Assembly: GCF_003675385.1 (NCBI RefSeq)
Contig: NZ_RCWZ01000006.1
Location: forward strand, 227,180-291,179
Source of the DNA: Mucilaginibacter kameinonensis
Lineage (GTDB): Bacteria > Bacteroidota > Bacteroidia > Sphingobacteriales > Sphingobacteriaceae
Direction of reading: 5' to 3'
Length of the DNA: 64,000 nt
Position numbers and translations under genes: made by a program. Each line of letters starts with the position of its first letter. Position 1 is the stretch's first letter. Below the pieces are notes generated by a model. The model did not search any database. It was given only the letters and a program-made list of their open reading frames with translations, and had not been told where the DNA came from. Positions 18,588 through 26,936 of the stretch are shown piece after piece.

Positions 18588-18799
18588 TGCGCGTCATTTA
18601 CTTCGCAGTCATTTACTTCGTGTCATTGCGCTGCGCTGTCGTTACGCGTTGCAGTCATTTTGCTTCGCAGTCATTTTGCTATGCAGCCATTTTACTTTGT
18701 ATCATTAAATGTTAATTTCTTGTGGTGCAGTGGTCAATGACCAATGACAGCGCAGCGCAATGACTGACGTAGCAAAAAATGACTGCGAAGCAAAATGAC
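18588..18799. repeat. Long hairpin of short GTCATT units
   Basis: About eight units of the form CTTCGCAGTCATTT run on the left (18590-18700); the reverse form AATGACTGCGAAGCAAAATGAC fills the right (about 18737-18799), with a unique centre between. The units vary slightly in sequence and spacing. The same family occurs at 22662-22925. There are no regular spacers, so it is not a CRISPR array. It is non-coding. Confidence 0.8.
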
Positions 18800-18948
18800 G
18801 GTAGTACACTTTTACTTCAAATCGAACGTTTTAGCTTCAAAATATCCGCTGTGGGATGTTATAAACGGTGCCTGCTTTTTATTAATTGTTAAAAAGTGTT
18901 AAGCTGCCGTTTTTCTATTTTAAAAGAATAAATTTGCCTTTTGAATTG

Positions 18949-19449
18949 ATGAACAGGATTCTGTTAGTTTTACTGCTGTTAAGCACCATTATTTTCGGAT
19001 GTGTTAAATCATCTGTCGACCCTGCTGTACAATACCGGGCACAAGCCGCTATTGATGATAAGATAATCAGCGATTATTTGGCTGCCAATAGTACGCTTAA
19101 AGCTAAGCGGGTAGATACAACAGGTGTTTACTATATTGTGAATGACGGCGAAGGCGGAACCGGTAATGTTCTTTATACCAATTCGACACAGGTTACAGTT
19201 GGTTTTACCGGCAAGGTCCTGACATCGGGTTTTGTGTTTGCGCAAACAGATCAGTTTCACCCCAGCTATGTACTGGGAGCTGTAATTAAAGGCTGGCAGT
19301 TAGGCATTCCACAGATAAAACCGGGAGGAAAGGTGAGGTTGCTGATCCCTTCGCGTTATGCTTACGGGCCATATGCGCAGGATTCGATACATTTGCCGGC
19401 TAATTCGGTACTTGATTTTCAAATTCAGTTGTATGGCGTAACCAATTAA
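18949..19449 (+). CDS. FKBP-type peptidyl-prolyl isomerase lipoprotein
   Basis: A 166-residue lipoprotein (Cys18 in STIIFGCVK). The start at 18949 gives a clean signal; a start 21 codons upstream would bury it. The C-terminal half is an FKBP domain: DTTGVYYIVNDGEGG, VTVGFTGKVLTSGFVFAQTD, VIKGWQLGIPQIKPGGKVRLLIPSRYAYGP and a final LDFQIQLYGV. It probably acts as a folding catalyst or chaperone in the periplasm. A second FKBP gene follows after 78 bases, so the two are likely co-transcribed. A TAAATTTG element at 18929-18936 could be its promoter. Confidence 0.9.
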   Translation: MNRILLVLLLLSTIIFGCVKSSVDPAVQYRAQAAIDDKIISDYLAANSTLKAKRVDTTGVYYIVNDGEGGTGNVLYTNSTQVTVGFTGKVLTSGFVFAQTDQFHPSYVLGAVIKGWQLGIPQIKPGGKVRLLIPSRYAYGPYAQDSIHLPANSVLDFQIQLYGVTN

Positions 19450-19527
19450 TAAAGCCTGATAAAAAAGAATAATATAAGCCAGGAAAAGCAAAGCGCTTTT
19501 GGCGGTTAAAAAGACAAATTATAATAA

Positions 19528-20460
19528 ATGAAACAAACAATTTTTACGCTCTTAGTACTTATCTCTATAGGCTTTATGTCGTGCCGGAAAGACAGGAACG
19601 ACCCTGATATTAAACAATACGACGAATCTCAGATAAAAAATTACATAGCTGCAAACGGCATTACAGATATGCTTCGTGATACTACCGGTGGCGATACTTC
19701 CGGTATTTACTACAAAATAATATCTCAGGGCCGCGGTACCCCAATGGATTATTCAGATCAGATCTCTTTTGTATTTACGGTTCGCACGCTTGACGGAAAG
19801 TTTATATCTGTTGACTCTTTAAACCAGAACCACTATTATGGCTATTTAGGCCATATCAGTAGTTCTTTGCCTAAAGGCCTGCAAACGGCTGTTCATAACC
19901 TGATAAAATATAAAGGAACATCGGCAAGGGTTATCATTCCATCGCATTTGGCTTATGGCGTTAATGGTTATGGAACCGGTAGTTCAAGCAACGCCAATAC
20001 CCATATTGGCGGTAATCAGAGTTTGGATTACTATATCAATGTGGTTTCAAACCAGGAGCTTTATGATGATGCTATTATCACTAATTACATCAAATCCAAA
20101 GGCCTTACCGGTTTTGCCAAAACAGCAGATGGGGTGTATATAAAAGTGGCTACGCCTGGTACTGGTTCAGATCTGATTGATCTTGATTCATACATAACTT
20201 ATACCTATTCGGGTAAAATTTTGAGTGATGTTGTATTTGACGCGAACTCTACATCTTCGTCTCTTACCGTTAGTAGTTTTGTAAAGGGTGTACAGGAGGG
20301 TTTAACCGGACAAACTTCTGGTGCAGCTATATCAATGATAATACCTTCGAGATTTGCCTACGGTACAACTGGCACCAGTAGTGCAGGCTCAGGTGGAATA
20401 ACTTTAGGCGCTAATACAGTGCTCTACTTTGATTTTACTGTGTCTGCGGTTTCTAATTAA
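19528..20460 (+). CDS. Lipoprotein with two FKBP-like domains
   Basis: A 310-residue lipoprotein (Cys19 in IGFMSCRKD) with two tandem FKBP-like units, about 35-175 and 180-310. Each has the YxxxTTG/KTADGVYIK opening and the IPS(H/R)(L/F)AYG motif (IIPSHLAYGVNGYG and IIPSRFAYGTTGTS). The first unit has drifted more: it lacks the usual GKVLDG..FD element. The second retains TYSGKILSDVVFDAN and FVKGVQEGLTGQT. The gene is paralogous to the preceding one and probably arose by duplication and fusion. A periplasmic folding helper is likely; the first domain may be inactive. Confidence 0.85.
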   Translation: MKQTIFTLLVLISIGFMSCRKDRNDPDIKQYDESQIKNYIAANGITDMLRDTTGGDTSGIYYKIISQGRGTPMDYSDQISFVFTVRTLDGKFISVDSLNQNHYYGYLGHISSSLPKGLQTAVHNLIKYKGTSARVIIPSHLAYGVNGYGTGSSSNANTHIGGNQSLDYYINVVSNQELYDDAIITNYIKSKGLTGFAKTADGVYIKVATPGTGSDLIDLDSYITYTYSGKILSDVVFDANSTSSSLTVSSFVKGVQEGLTGQTSGAAISMIIPSRFAYGTTGTSSAGSGGITLGANTVLYFDFTVSAVSN

Positions 20461-20463
20461 TAT

Positions 20464-21777
20464 TTACTTAGCCAGCGCTTTTTTAAACGCTGCTAAACAC
20501 CGGTCGCGGGCTTTACTGTGATCAACAATGGGTTTTGGATATTTGCTGAAGTCGGCATATTCCGGAACCCATTTTTTTATGTATTTAAGTTCGGGGTCAA
20601 ACTTTTTGGTTTGGGCTTCGGGGTTGAAGATCCTGAAGTACGGCGCGGCATCGGTGCCCGAACCTGCTGCCCATTGCCAGCCGCCAACATTGCTGGCCAT
20701 TTCATAATCCAGTAGTTTGCGGGCAAAATAACGTTCGCCCCAGCGCCAGTCAATCAGCAGGTCTTTACTTAAAAAACTGGCTACTATCATGCGTACCCGG
20801 TTATGCATAAAGCCTGTAGCATTTAGCTCGCGCATGCCCGCGTCAATGATCGGGAATCCGGTTTCACCTTTGCACCAGGCGTCAAATTGTTTTTCATCGT
20901 TTACCCAATGAATGCGGTCATATTCCGGTCTGAAAGCGTGGTCCATCGTATGCGGAAAATGATGGAGGATCATCATATAAAATTCGCGCCAGATGAGCTC
21001 ATTGAGCCAGGTTTTATCATGATAACTATGAGCTGTACTTGCCAGTTCACGAATGCTTACTGTACCAAAACGCAAATGCATGCCAATATGCGAAGTGCCT
21101 TTAACGGCCGGGAAATCTCTTTGCTCTTTATAATCTTTAATAACACTTTCGTAGCCTTTATCCGGCAAAGGCATATCGCTTTTTTCAAAGCCCATCTCTT
21201 TTAATGTCGGTACAGATAGGGCCTTGGTTTGGTAAAGGTTTTTGAGATACTTTTTTGTAGGATAGGCCTTTAAATAAAATGGCTTTAACGCACTGTACCA
21301 TTTACGCTGGTAGGGGGTATAAACCGTGTAAGGTTTGCCATCATCTTTTGTCACTTCATCCTTTTCAAAAATTACCTGGTCTTTATATGTTTTGAAGGGG
21401 ATGTTATGCTTTTTAAGTTTTGCGCGTACCTCTTCATCTCGTTTGGTGGCGTAGGGTTCATAATCATGATTGGTATAAACTTCGGCTATGTTATACGTTT
21501 TGATCAGCTCGTCCCAGGCATGAACGGCATTATCATAGAGTACCAGTAAACTGCCGCCATGTTTGTGCAATTGGGCGCTTAAATCTTCAATGGTTTGATA
21601 AATGAACGTAACCCGGGTATCATCTTTATCTTCCAACTGGTCAAGAATTTCCTTATCGAAAATAAATACAGGCAATACTGGGTTGCCGCTTTTGAGGGCA
21701 TGATATAGCCCGGCATTATCATCAAGCCTTAAATCGCGGCGGAACCAGAATAAAGTTACAGGTGTTTTATGATCCAT
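20464..21777 (-). CDS. phrB: Deoxyribodipyrimidine photolyase (CPD class I type)
   Basis: Repairs UV-induced pyrimidine dimers using blue light. The 437 residues contain the N-terminal photolyase alpha/beta domain (VTLFWFRRDLRLDDNAGLYHAL, about 6-27) and the C-terminal FAD-binding helical domain with WLNELIWREFYMMIL, FPIIDAGMRELNATGFMHNRVRMIVASFLSKDLLIDWRWGERYF and NVGGWQWAAGSGTDAAPYFRIFNP. The Trp electron-transfer positions appear kept. The start codon overlaps the end of the upstream epimerase gene by 11 bases, so the two are translationally linked. It ends 3 bases from the convergent FKBP gene, with no clear terminator between. Confidence 0.95.
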   Translation of the reverse strand: MDHKTPVTLFWFRRDLRLDDNAGLYHALKSGNPVLPVFIFDKEILDQLEDKDDTRVTFIYQTIEDLSAQLHKHGGSLLVLYDNAVHAWDELIKTYNIAEVYTNHDYEPYATKRDEEVRAKLKKHNIPFKTYKDQVIFEKDEVTKDDGKPYTVYTPYQRKWYSALKPFYLKAYPTKKYLKNLYQTKALSVPTLKEMGFEKSDMPLPDKGYESVIKDYKEQRDFPAVKGTSHIGMHLRFGTVSIRELASTAHSYHDKTWLNELIWREFYMMILHHFPHTMDHAFRPEYDRIHWVNDEKQFDAWCKGETGFPIIDAGMRELNATGFMHNRVRMIVASFLSKDLLIDWRWGERYFARKLLDYEMASNVGGWQWAAGSGTDAAPYFRIFNPEAQTKKFDPELKYIKKWVPEYADFSKYPKPIVDHSKARDRCLAAFKKALAK

Positions 21778-22675
21778 AAATATCAGTTAATGCCGCATCC
21801 AGATCGGTATATTTAAATTTAAACCCGGCATCTTCAATTTTTTGTGCCGATACTTTGGTACTGCCCAATACAATGCTGCTCATTTCGCCCAATAAAAGCT
21901 TGAGCAAAAAGCCGGGTACATTGGGCGCCCATAATGGTTTGTGTAAATGTTTGGCAACGGCCTGGGTGAGTTGTAGATTGGTAACAGGATTGGGCGCAAC
22001 CATATTGTAAACACCATTGAGGTCTTTATTTTCGATGCCTAACAGGTACATATCCACAACGTCAAGCCAGTGGATCCAGGATACCCATTGTTTACCGCTG
22101 CCAATGGGCGAGCCAACCAACAATTTGATAGGTTTTGCAAGTGTTGGCAGCGCTCCGCCATTTTTATCCAAAACCACCCCGGTACGGAATTTTACAGTGC
22201 GGATGCCGAGTTTTTCTACCTCGTTAACCGCGTCCTCCCATAACACACAACATTGAGATATAAAATCATGGGTAGGGGCGTTGGTTTCAAACATCAGCTC
22301 ATCGCCCCGATTACTGTAATAACCAATGCCAGATGCGGAAACTACAGAAGTAACCTGGTGCTGTTTGCGCTTCATCAAATCATAAACCAGCTCAATAGAC
22401 TTCACTCGGCTATCAATCAGGTCTTTTTTGCGGGCCTCTGTCCACCTCTTCTCCGCTATGCCCGAACCGGCAAGGTGTACAATGGTATCAACGCCATCGA
22501 TACAACGCTCGTCGATGATACCTTTATTGATATCCCATACATAGGTTTTTATCCGGGCATCATTACCCGCTTTGCGGCTTAAATGACTAACAGTATAGCC
22601 TTTAGCTAATAAGGCCGTGGTAAGGTGCCTGCCCAATAATCCTGATCCGCCGGTTAGTAATATACTTCGTGTCAT
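21767..22675 (-). CDS. TIGR01777-type epimerase (YfcH/SDR39U1-like)
   Basis: A 302-residue extended-SDR protein. The N-terminal NAD(P)-binding motif is SILLTGGSGLLGRHLTTALLAKG; further motifs are TIVHLAGSGIAEKRWTEARKKDLIDSRVKSIELV and SASGIGYYSNRGDE. The C-terminal part ends with the DUF1731 pattern (PNVPGFLLKLLLGEMSSIVLGSTKVSAQKIEDAGFKFKY). The substrate is unknown. It overlaps phrB by 11 bases and was often seen beside photolyase-type genes, suggesting a light or UV stress unit. Its start codon sits inside the first units of a GTCATT repeat. Confidence 0.9.
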   Translation of the reverse strand: MTRSILLTGGSGLLGRHLTTALLAKGYTVSHLSRKAGNDARIKTYVWDINKGIIDERCIDGVDTIVHLAGSGIAEKRWTEARKKDLIDSRVKSIELVYDLMKRKQHQVTSVVSASGIGYYSNRGDELMFETNAPTHDFISQCCVLWEDAVNEVEKLGIRTVKFRTGVVLDKNGGALPTLAKPIKLLVGSPIGSGKQWVSWIHWLDVVDMYLLGIENKDLNGVYNMVAPNPVTNLQLTQAVAKHLHKPLWAPNVPGFLLKLLLGEMSSIVLGSTKVSAQKIEDAGFKFKYTDLDAALTDIYGS

Positions 22676-22925
22676 TTTTTACTTCGTGTCATTTTTGCGT
22701 TGCAGTCATTTTGCTGCGCGGTCATTTACTTTGTGTCATTTTTGCTTCGCGGTCATTGGGTCATTTACTTCGCGGTCATTTTTGCTTTGCAGTCATTAGG
22801 CCATTTACTTCGTGTCATTTTACTACGTGTCATTGGGTACCTGCTTAGCAATGACTTAATGACGCGAAGCTAATGACCACGCAGCCAATGATTCAATGAC
22901 GCGCAGCGTAATGACTCAATGACCT
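22662..22925. repeat. Second GTCATT-unit hairpin, reaching into both flanking genes
   Basis: About a dozen units of ACTTCGTGTCATTTTTG type run from 22664 to about 22838, then a short centre, then reverse units (AATGACGCGAAGC and similar) from about 22849 to 22925. The left end includes the start codon of the gene ending at 22675. The right end includes the last codons and stop of the gene starting at 22916. It is the same family as 18588-18799. Confidence 0.85.
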
Positions 22926-24367
22926 GCTGCTTCGTGGTAATTCACAATTTCCCTTGCCATGCCGTTAAATATAAACAGGTGGAAGGGCCACATGGCATAC
23001 CAGTACAAACGGCCCCACAAGCCGCTGGGCCTAAAGGTAGCTACCTGGCTTAAACTTTGCTTGCCGTGGCGCTCAATTATTTTAAATTCCAGCCACGCTT
23101 CGCCTGGAAGTTTCATTTCGGCGTATAAAAGCAAACGTTTATTTTCACGATCGGCCAGTAAAACCCGCCAAAAATCAATAACATCGCCCGGGGCAATATT
23201 AACATTGCTGGTGCGCCCCCGGCGCGAGCCAACACCACCGAACATTTTATCCAAAAAACCACGAATATTCCAGATCCAGTCCCAGTAATACCAGCCGCGG
23301 TTACCACCTATCGAAAGCACGTTGGTGAATACCTCGTTAGCCGGGCGTTCAAAAGGCATTTTTACCTTGTATTCTTGCGTGCCGTTTTGCGGTACCTTGA
23401 TCTGGTCCATAAAGCCGGGATTAAGGTAGCCCTGGTTAAAGGCATCCTTCCAGCTGGAGACTATGGAGTTTTGTTCTATTTTAACAAAAGCCAGTTCAAG
23501 ACATTCTTTATAGGTAAGACATTTGCGCGGCACCACATCATCAATACGATGATCGTGCATAACGGTTTCGTTCTTCATGCTGTTCACCAGGCTTTGGGCC
23601 AATGTAAAGCTTGTGGAAGTTACAAAGTACAGCCAGTATGATGATATTTTAGGCGAAAGGAATGGGATGGTGATAATATACCTTTTCAGCTTGCGCACCT
23701 CGGCGTAGGTAAGCATCATCTGCTTAAATGAAAGGATGTCGGGGCCGCCGATATCGAAAGTACGGTTGAACGATTTTTCGTTCAGCATTACACCGTGCAG
23801 GTAGCCCAGCACATCGCGGATCCCTATGGGCTGGCATTTGGTATTAACCCAGCGCGGAACGGTCATTACAGGCAGTTTTTCGGTGAGGTCGCGAATGATC
23901 TCGAAAGATGCGCTGCCCGAGCCTATAATGATGGCGGCCCGCAAAACGGTTAATGCCGCTTTGCCTTCTTTTAGCACATCCTCCACATGCCGTCTTGATT
24001 CCAAATGGCGTGAGAGGTTGGCATCATTGGTTATCCCGCTTAAAAATATGGTTTGCCTGCACCGGGTTTTGTCAAGGGCCTGCACAAAGTTATGGGCCGA
24101 TAGGGTTTCAAGCGCGGCAAAATCCTGCGTTTGCGCCATGGAGTGCACCAGGTAATAGGCCGCGTCAATATCGTCGGGAAAAGGCTCTATTTTTGAGTCT
24201 TTGAGCAGGTCGCCCGTTATGAGGGTAACCTGCTTGCTAAAATCACTGTGCTCATGAAAGCGGCGCTTATCACGCACCAGGCAAACCACATCATGCCCTT
24301 TCTCCAGCAAAACCGGGATAAGCCGCGTACCTATATAGCCATTTGCACCAGCAAGCAAAACCTTCAT
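22916..24367 (-). CDS. NAD(P)-binding protein with C-terminal DUF2867 domain
   Basis: A 483-residue cytoplasmic protein. The N-terminal half is an atypical SDR/NmrA-like fold (MKVLLAGANGYIGTRLIPVLLEKGHDVVCLVRD). Typical features are AAYYLVHSMAQ, TIFLSGITNDANLSRHLESRRHVEDVL and FDIGGPDILSFKQMM. The C-terminal part (about 330-480) matches DUF2867: NRGWYYWDWIWNIRGFLDKMFGGVGSRRGR, then VIDFWRVLLADRENKRLLLYAEMKLPGEAWLEFKI. The same two-domain layout occurs in YbjT-like proteins; the reaction is unknown. Its last residues and stop codon are built from GTCATT repeat units. Confidence 0.88.
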   Translation of the reverse strand: MKVLLAGANGYIGTRLIPVLLEKGHDVVCLVRDKRRFHEHSDFSKQVTLITGDLLKDSKIEPFPDDIDAAYYLVHSMAQTQDFAALETLSAHNFVQALDKTRCRQTIFLSGITNDANLSRHLESRRHVEDVLKEGKAALTVLRAAIIIGSGSASFEIIRDLTEKLPVMTVPRWVNTKCQPIGIRDVLGYLHGVMLNEKSFNRTFDIGGPDILSFKQMMLTYAEVRKLKRYIITIPFLSPKISSYWLYFVTSTSFTLAQSLVNSMKNETVMHDHRIDDVVPRKCLTYKECLELAFVKIEQNSIVSSWKDAFNQGYLNPGFMDQIKVPQNGTQEYKVKMPFERPANEVFTNVLSIGGNRGWYYWDWIWNIRGFLDKMFGGVGSRRGRTSNVNIAPGDVIDFWRVLLADRENKRLLLYAEMKLPGEAWLEFKIIERHGKQSLSQVATFRPSGLWGRLYWYAMWPFHLFIFNGMAREIVNYHEAAGH

Positions 24368-24399
24368 GCTTAGTGAAACAATAAAAAAGGCAGGCGGTT

Positions 24400-26475
24400 T
24401 TACAATCCCAGTTTAAATCCGAGGCCGTAAAACCTGCGGTTGTCAGTAATTTCTGATTTTTTGTTTTGCCAGATGTTGCGGCCGTTGGCAAATACTTCAA
24501 AATTTTTGAACCTGTTGATTTGTAGTTTATAACCGAAGTAAACGTTTTGCAGGGAAAACGAGTGATCACTCGGCCCGAATATAGGATCAATGCTGGAATA
24601 CGGATTAGCAAAACCTCCCCCGCCCAACTGATATAAAACATCCATACCCGCAAAAACACGGTCGATATCAAGACGGTTAACCCAGCCTCCTGTCCACACC
24701 TTATCGCCCGTGGCAAGGTTTCCTGTAATAGTATTTGTGCGTTGTTTAATATTAGTGGCATTAAGCCCTGTTGTAAAGTGAGCATCCGTTTTATCAACAA
24801 CACGGAAAGTTATGCCAATGCGGTTACGCGTATATTTTGAGTCAACGTATCCAATATAGCTTTGGCTTCCGTTAGCGCCATACGGCAGATAATAAAGTAT
24901 AGGGATCTGAAGCCCCCCGCGTTCATAATTGTAATTAACAGATAACAAAGCCGAAACACTAACATCGGCTCCGGCTGTATAAACATTATAGGATTTTAAC
25001 GGGTCGTAGGTAAAGTTAGGGTAGCCACCTGAGTTTAATGAAATTTGTAATGGCCCATCAAAGCTAAAGCCGGTAAGATGCTCACCATCTGTTTGTAAAA
25101 GTATACTCTGTTTTGAGTAAGAGCCGTAAAGTTTTATGCCAACAATATTGATACCTGCCAGGGAAGAAACATTCACCGAAGCTGAGGCATAGGGAAAGAT
25201 CCGTTTGAGCTCAGCATCGTTTGCTATAGCCAGGTTCTTTTTTGAATCCAATATCGTTACGAAGCCACCCTGTAAATTAATGCTGTTTTTGAATGATATG
25301 CCTAACGATGGTGTTAGCAGATAGTCTTTGCGTTTGGCATATGTACGCTCGGTAGAAGTGGAAGGGAATGAAGGGTCGGTTCCGCTGGATGTTTCGTTGT
25401 TTGTGGCCTTGGCGGTAGAATCGCGGGAATAACGATAGCTAAAATCAACTGCCGGCTCAATGCTAAAATCACCTATGGTTTTCTGATAGCTTAAATTGTC
25501 CCGAAGCAGTAATACGTTTCTGCGATGGAAGCTATAGGCATCGGTACTGCTATGCAGGTCGCTGCTATAATAGTTGTAGTTATAATCCTCGTTGTAATTA
25601 TAATAACTGTATGAAGCCGATAAATTATTTTTAAGGCCTTTTGCCAATTGCGAATTTAACCTGATACCACCATTTAACAGGTTTTGTTTGGCATGGTAAG
25701 CCGTAATTGTTTGCGCCCGCGAAGCCGTGTTTGGGTCATTATAAATGTTGGAGTTATCATAGTCAAAGCGTGTAACCTGCGGTACATAAGTTGCAGTTGC
25801 GCTAAGGCTGTTATTTGAACCAAGTTTAACGTCGGCGTATCCGTTAAATTTAAACCTGTTAAAACCTAATGGTGTTTTGATATTAGCTTGCTTCGAAGTA
25901 GTTAAAGTAGGAAAAACATCCCTTAAATATGTGGCAGAAATACCTGTGCTGACAAGATCTGTGTTTTTATAACCGGATAAATAATACTGATGATAAATAT
26001 TGGTAGGGCTGTTAATGTCTTTGACATTTGACATGTTCCGCACATTAATAAGATTGGTTTGCCCAGCCGCTTCGATACCCGATTTTCCGGGTTTGCTCCG
26101 TTTTGTTTTTATCAATATCATTTGTTGCTGCGACGGAGCGCCGCTTGCCTGTGCAACTGCATTTTGAACCAATGTTATCTCTTCGATATCATTAATATTA
26201 TAAGCATTTACATCGTTAATGATATTGCCGTCAATTACATATATTCCATAAGCGCTATTGGTGTAAGTGCCGTAAAACCACACATTTAGCGCGTCACTTA
26301 TATTAGCGAAGGGTTGGCGCTGCAGATCGGCTCCTTTGAGGGTAATACTTTGAGTAAACTTTTTATCAAGTTTTACCCTTCCCAAATCGTAATGCGAAGT
26401 ATCCGTTTGTGAGTAAGCTTTTGAAAATGAAAGGCATATAGCCAGTGCAATAAGGCAGGTTAATCTTGAATACAT
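24400..26475 (-). CDS. TonB-plug-type outer-membrane beta-barrel protein
   Basis: A 691-residue protein with a signal peptide cleaved near SKAYSQ. Residues about 35-125 resemble a TonB receptor plug (ISDALNVWFYGTYTNSAYGIYVIDGN, then IEEITLVQNAVAQASG, as in SusC-like plugs). The rest is a Tyr/Asn-rich beta-barrel with about 22 strands, ending in RRFYGLGFKLGL. It is shorter than normal SusC proteins (about 1000 residues), lacks an N-terminal carboxypeptidase-like domain, and has no SusD partner beside it. It may transport or bind an unknown ligand. It lies 32 bases upstream of the DUF2867 gene on the same strand. Confidence 0.78.
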   Translation of the reverse strand: MYSRLTCLIALAICLSFSKAYSQTDTSHYDLGRVKLDKKFTQSITLKGADLQRQPFANISDALNVWFYGTYTNSAYGIYVIDGNIINDVNAYNINDIEEITLVQNAVAQASGAPSQQQMILIKTKRSKPGKSGIEAAGQTNLINVRNMSNVKDINSPTNIYHQYYLSGYKNTDLVSTGISATYLRDVFPTLTTSKQANIKTPLGFNRFKFNGYADVKLGSNNSLSATATYVPQVTRFDYDNSNIYNDPNTASRAQTITAYHAKQNLLNGGIRLNSQLAKGLKNNLSASYSYYNYNEDYNYNYYSSDLHSSTDAYSFHRRNVLLLRDNLSYQKTIGDFSIEPAVDFSYRYSRDSTAKATNNETSSGTDPSFPSTSTERTYAKRKDYLLTPSLGISFKNSINLQGGFVTILDSKKNLAIANDAELKRIFPYASASVNVSSLAGINIVGIKLYGSYSKQSILLQTDGEHLTGFSFDGPLQISLNSGGYPNFTYDPLKSYNVYTAGADVSVSALLSVNYNYERGGLQIPILYYLPYGANGSQSYIGYVDSKYTRNRIGITFRVVDKTDAHFTTGLNATNIKQRTNTITGNLATGDKVWTGGWVNRLDIDRVFAGMDVLYQLGGGGFANPYSSIDPIFGPSDHSFSLQNVYFGYKLQINRFKNFEVFANGRNIWQNKKSEITDNRRFYGLGFKLGL

Positions 26476-26540
26476 GATAAGGTTTAAAAATAAATAAGGC
26501 TAAATATATATCATTTAGCCTTATCTGTTTTAATTTAACC

Positions 26541-26855
26541 TTAAATATTTACGCTGTCAACCACTACAACTTTGCTGCATAGTGGTTTTGCATACTGTTC
26601 GGCAAATACAATGTGGGTAGGGTCAACCTGGTAAGCTTCCTGTGCTTCGGGGGTATCAAACAATATTAATAGCGATACATCATATGAGCGGTCAATCACA
26701 TCGCGGTTGGTATCAGCAGGCACACCGATATGTATATCACGGATGTGCGGAATAGGGAGGAGGATGTTGAGCCCTTCAATCAGTTTATCTTTATCGGCTT
26801 TATTTTTAAGCCAGAAATGTACGTGATGTACAAAAGTGTTTTGGAGTATTGGCAT
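26541..26855 (-). CDS. Dabb (stress-responsive alpha-beta barrel) family protein
   Basis: About 104 residues from the ATG ending at 26855 (MPILQNTFVHHVHFWLKN); an alternative start adds 8 residues. The pattern FVHHVHFWLKNKADKDKLIEGLNILLPIPHIRDIHIGVPAD...SYDVSLLILFDTPEAQEAYQVDPTHIVFAEQY is characteristic of Dabb ferredoxin-like domains. These small dimeric proteins occur in stress responses or as subunits and domains of enzymes. No substrate can be given. It is a single gene between the TonB-plug gene and the ABC1 kinase. Confidence 0.85.
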   Translation of the reverse strand: MPILQNTFVHHVHFWLKNKADKDKLIEGLNILLPIPHIRDIHIGVPADTNRDVIDRSYDVSLLILFDTPEAQEAYQVDPTHIVFAEQYAKPLCSKVVVVDSVNI

Positions 26856-26910
26856 GGAGGTTTTATCGATTTTAGTCAAATATAAATTAATAATTTGCTT
26901 ACGCTGTTTA

Positions 26911-26935
26911 CTGCAAACTCAAAACTGCAAACTGA
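26911..26935. repeat. Short tandem ACTGCAAACT repeat
   Basis: ACTGCAAACT occurs twice with a 4-base spacer (26910-26919, 26924-26933), in the 80-base gap between the Dabb gene and the ABC1 kinase stop codon. Confidence 0.45.
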
Positions 26936-26936
26936 A

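Noticed and set aside
18588..18799. CRISPR array
   Set aside because: Same reasons as the copy at 22662: orientation switch, variable units, no spacers of constant length.
22662..22925. CRISPR array
   Set aside because: Units are short, imperfect and joined by irregular gaps; they switch orientation at the centre; no cas genes are near.
23826..24204. Overlapping plus-strand frames in the DUF2867 gene
   Set aside because: They are antisense to a clear coding region and have no domain features.
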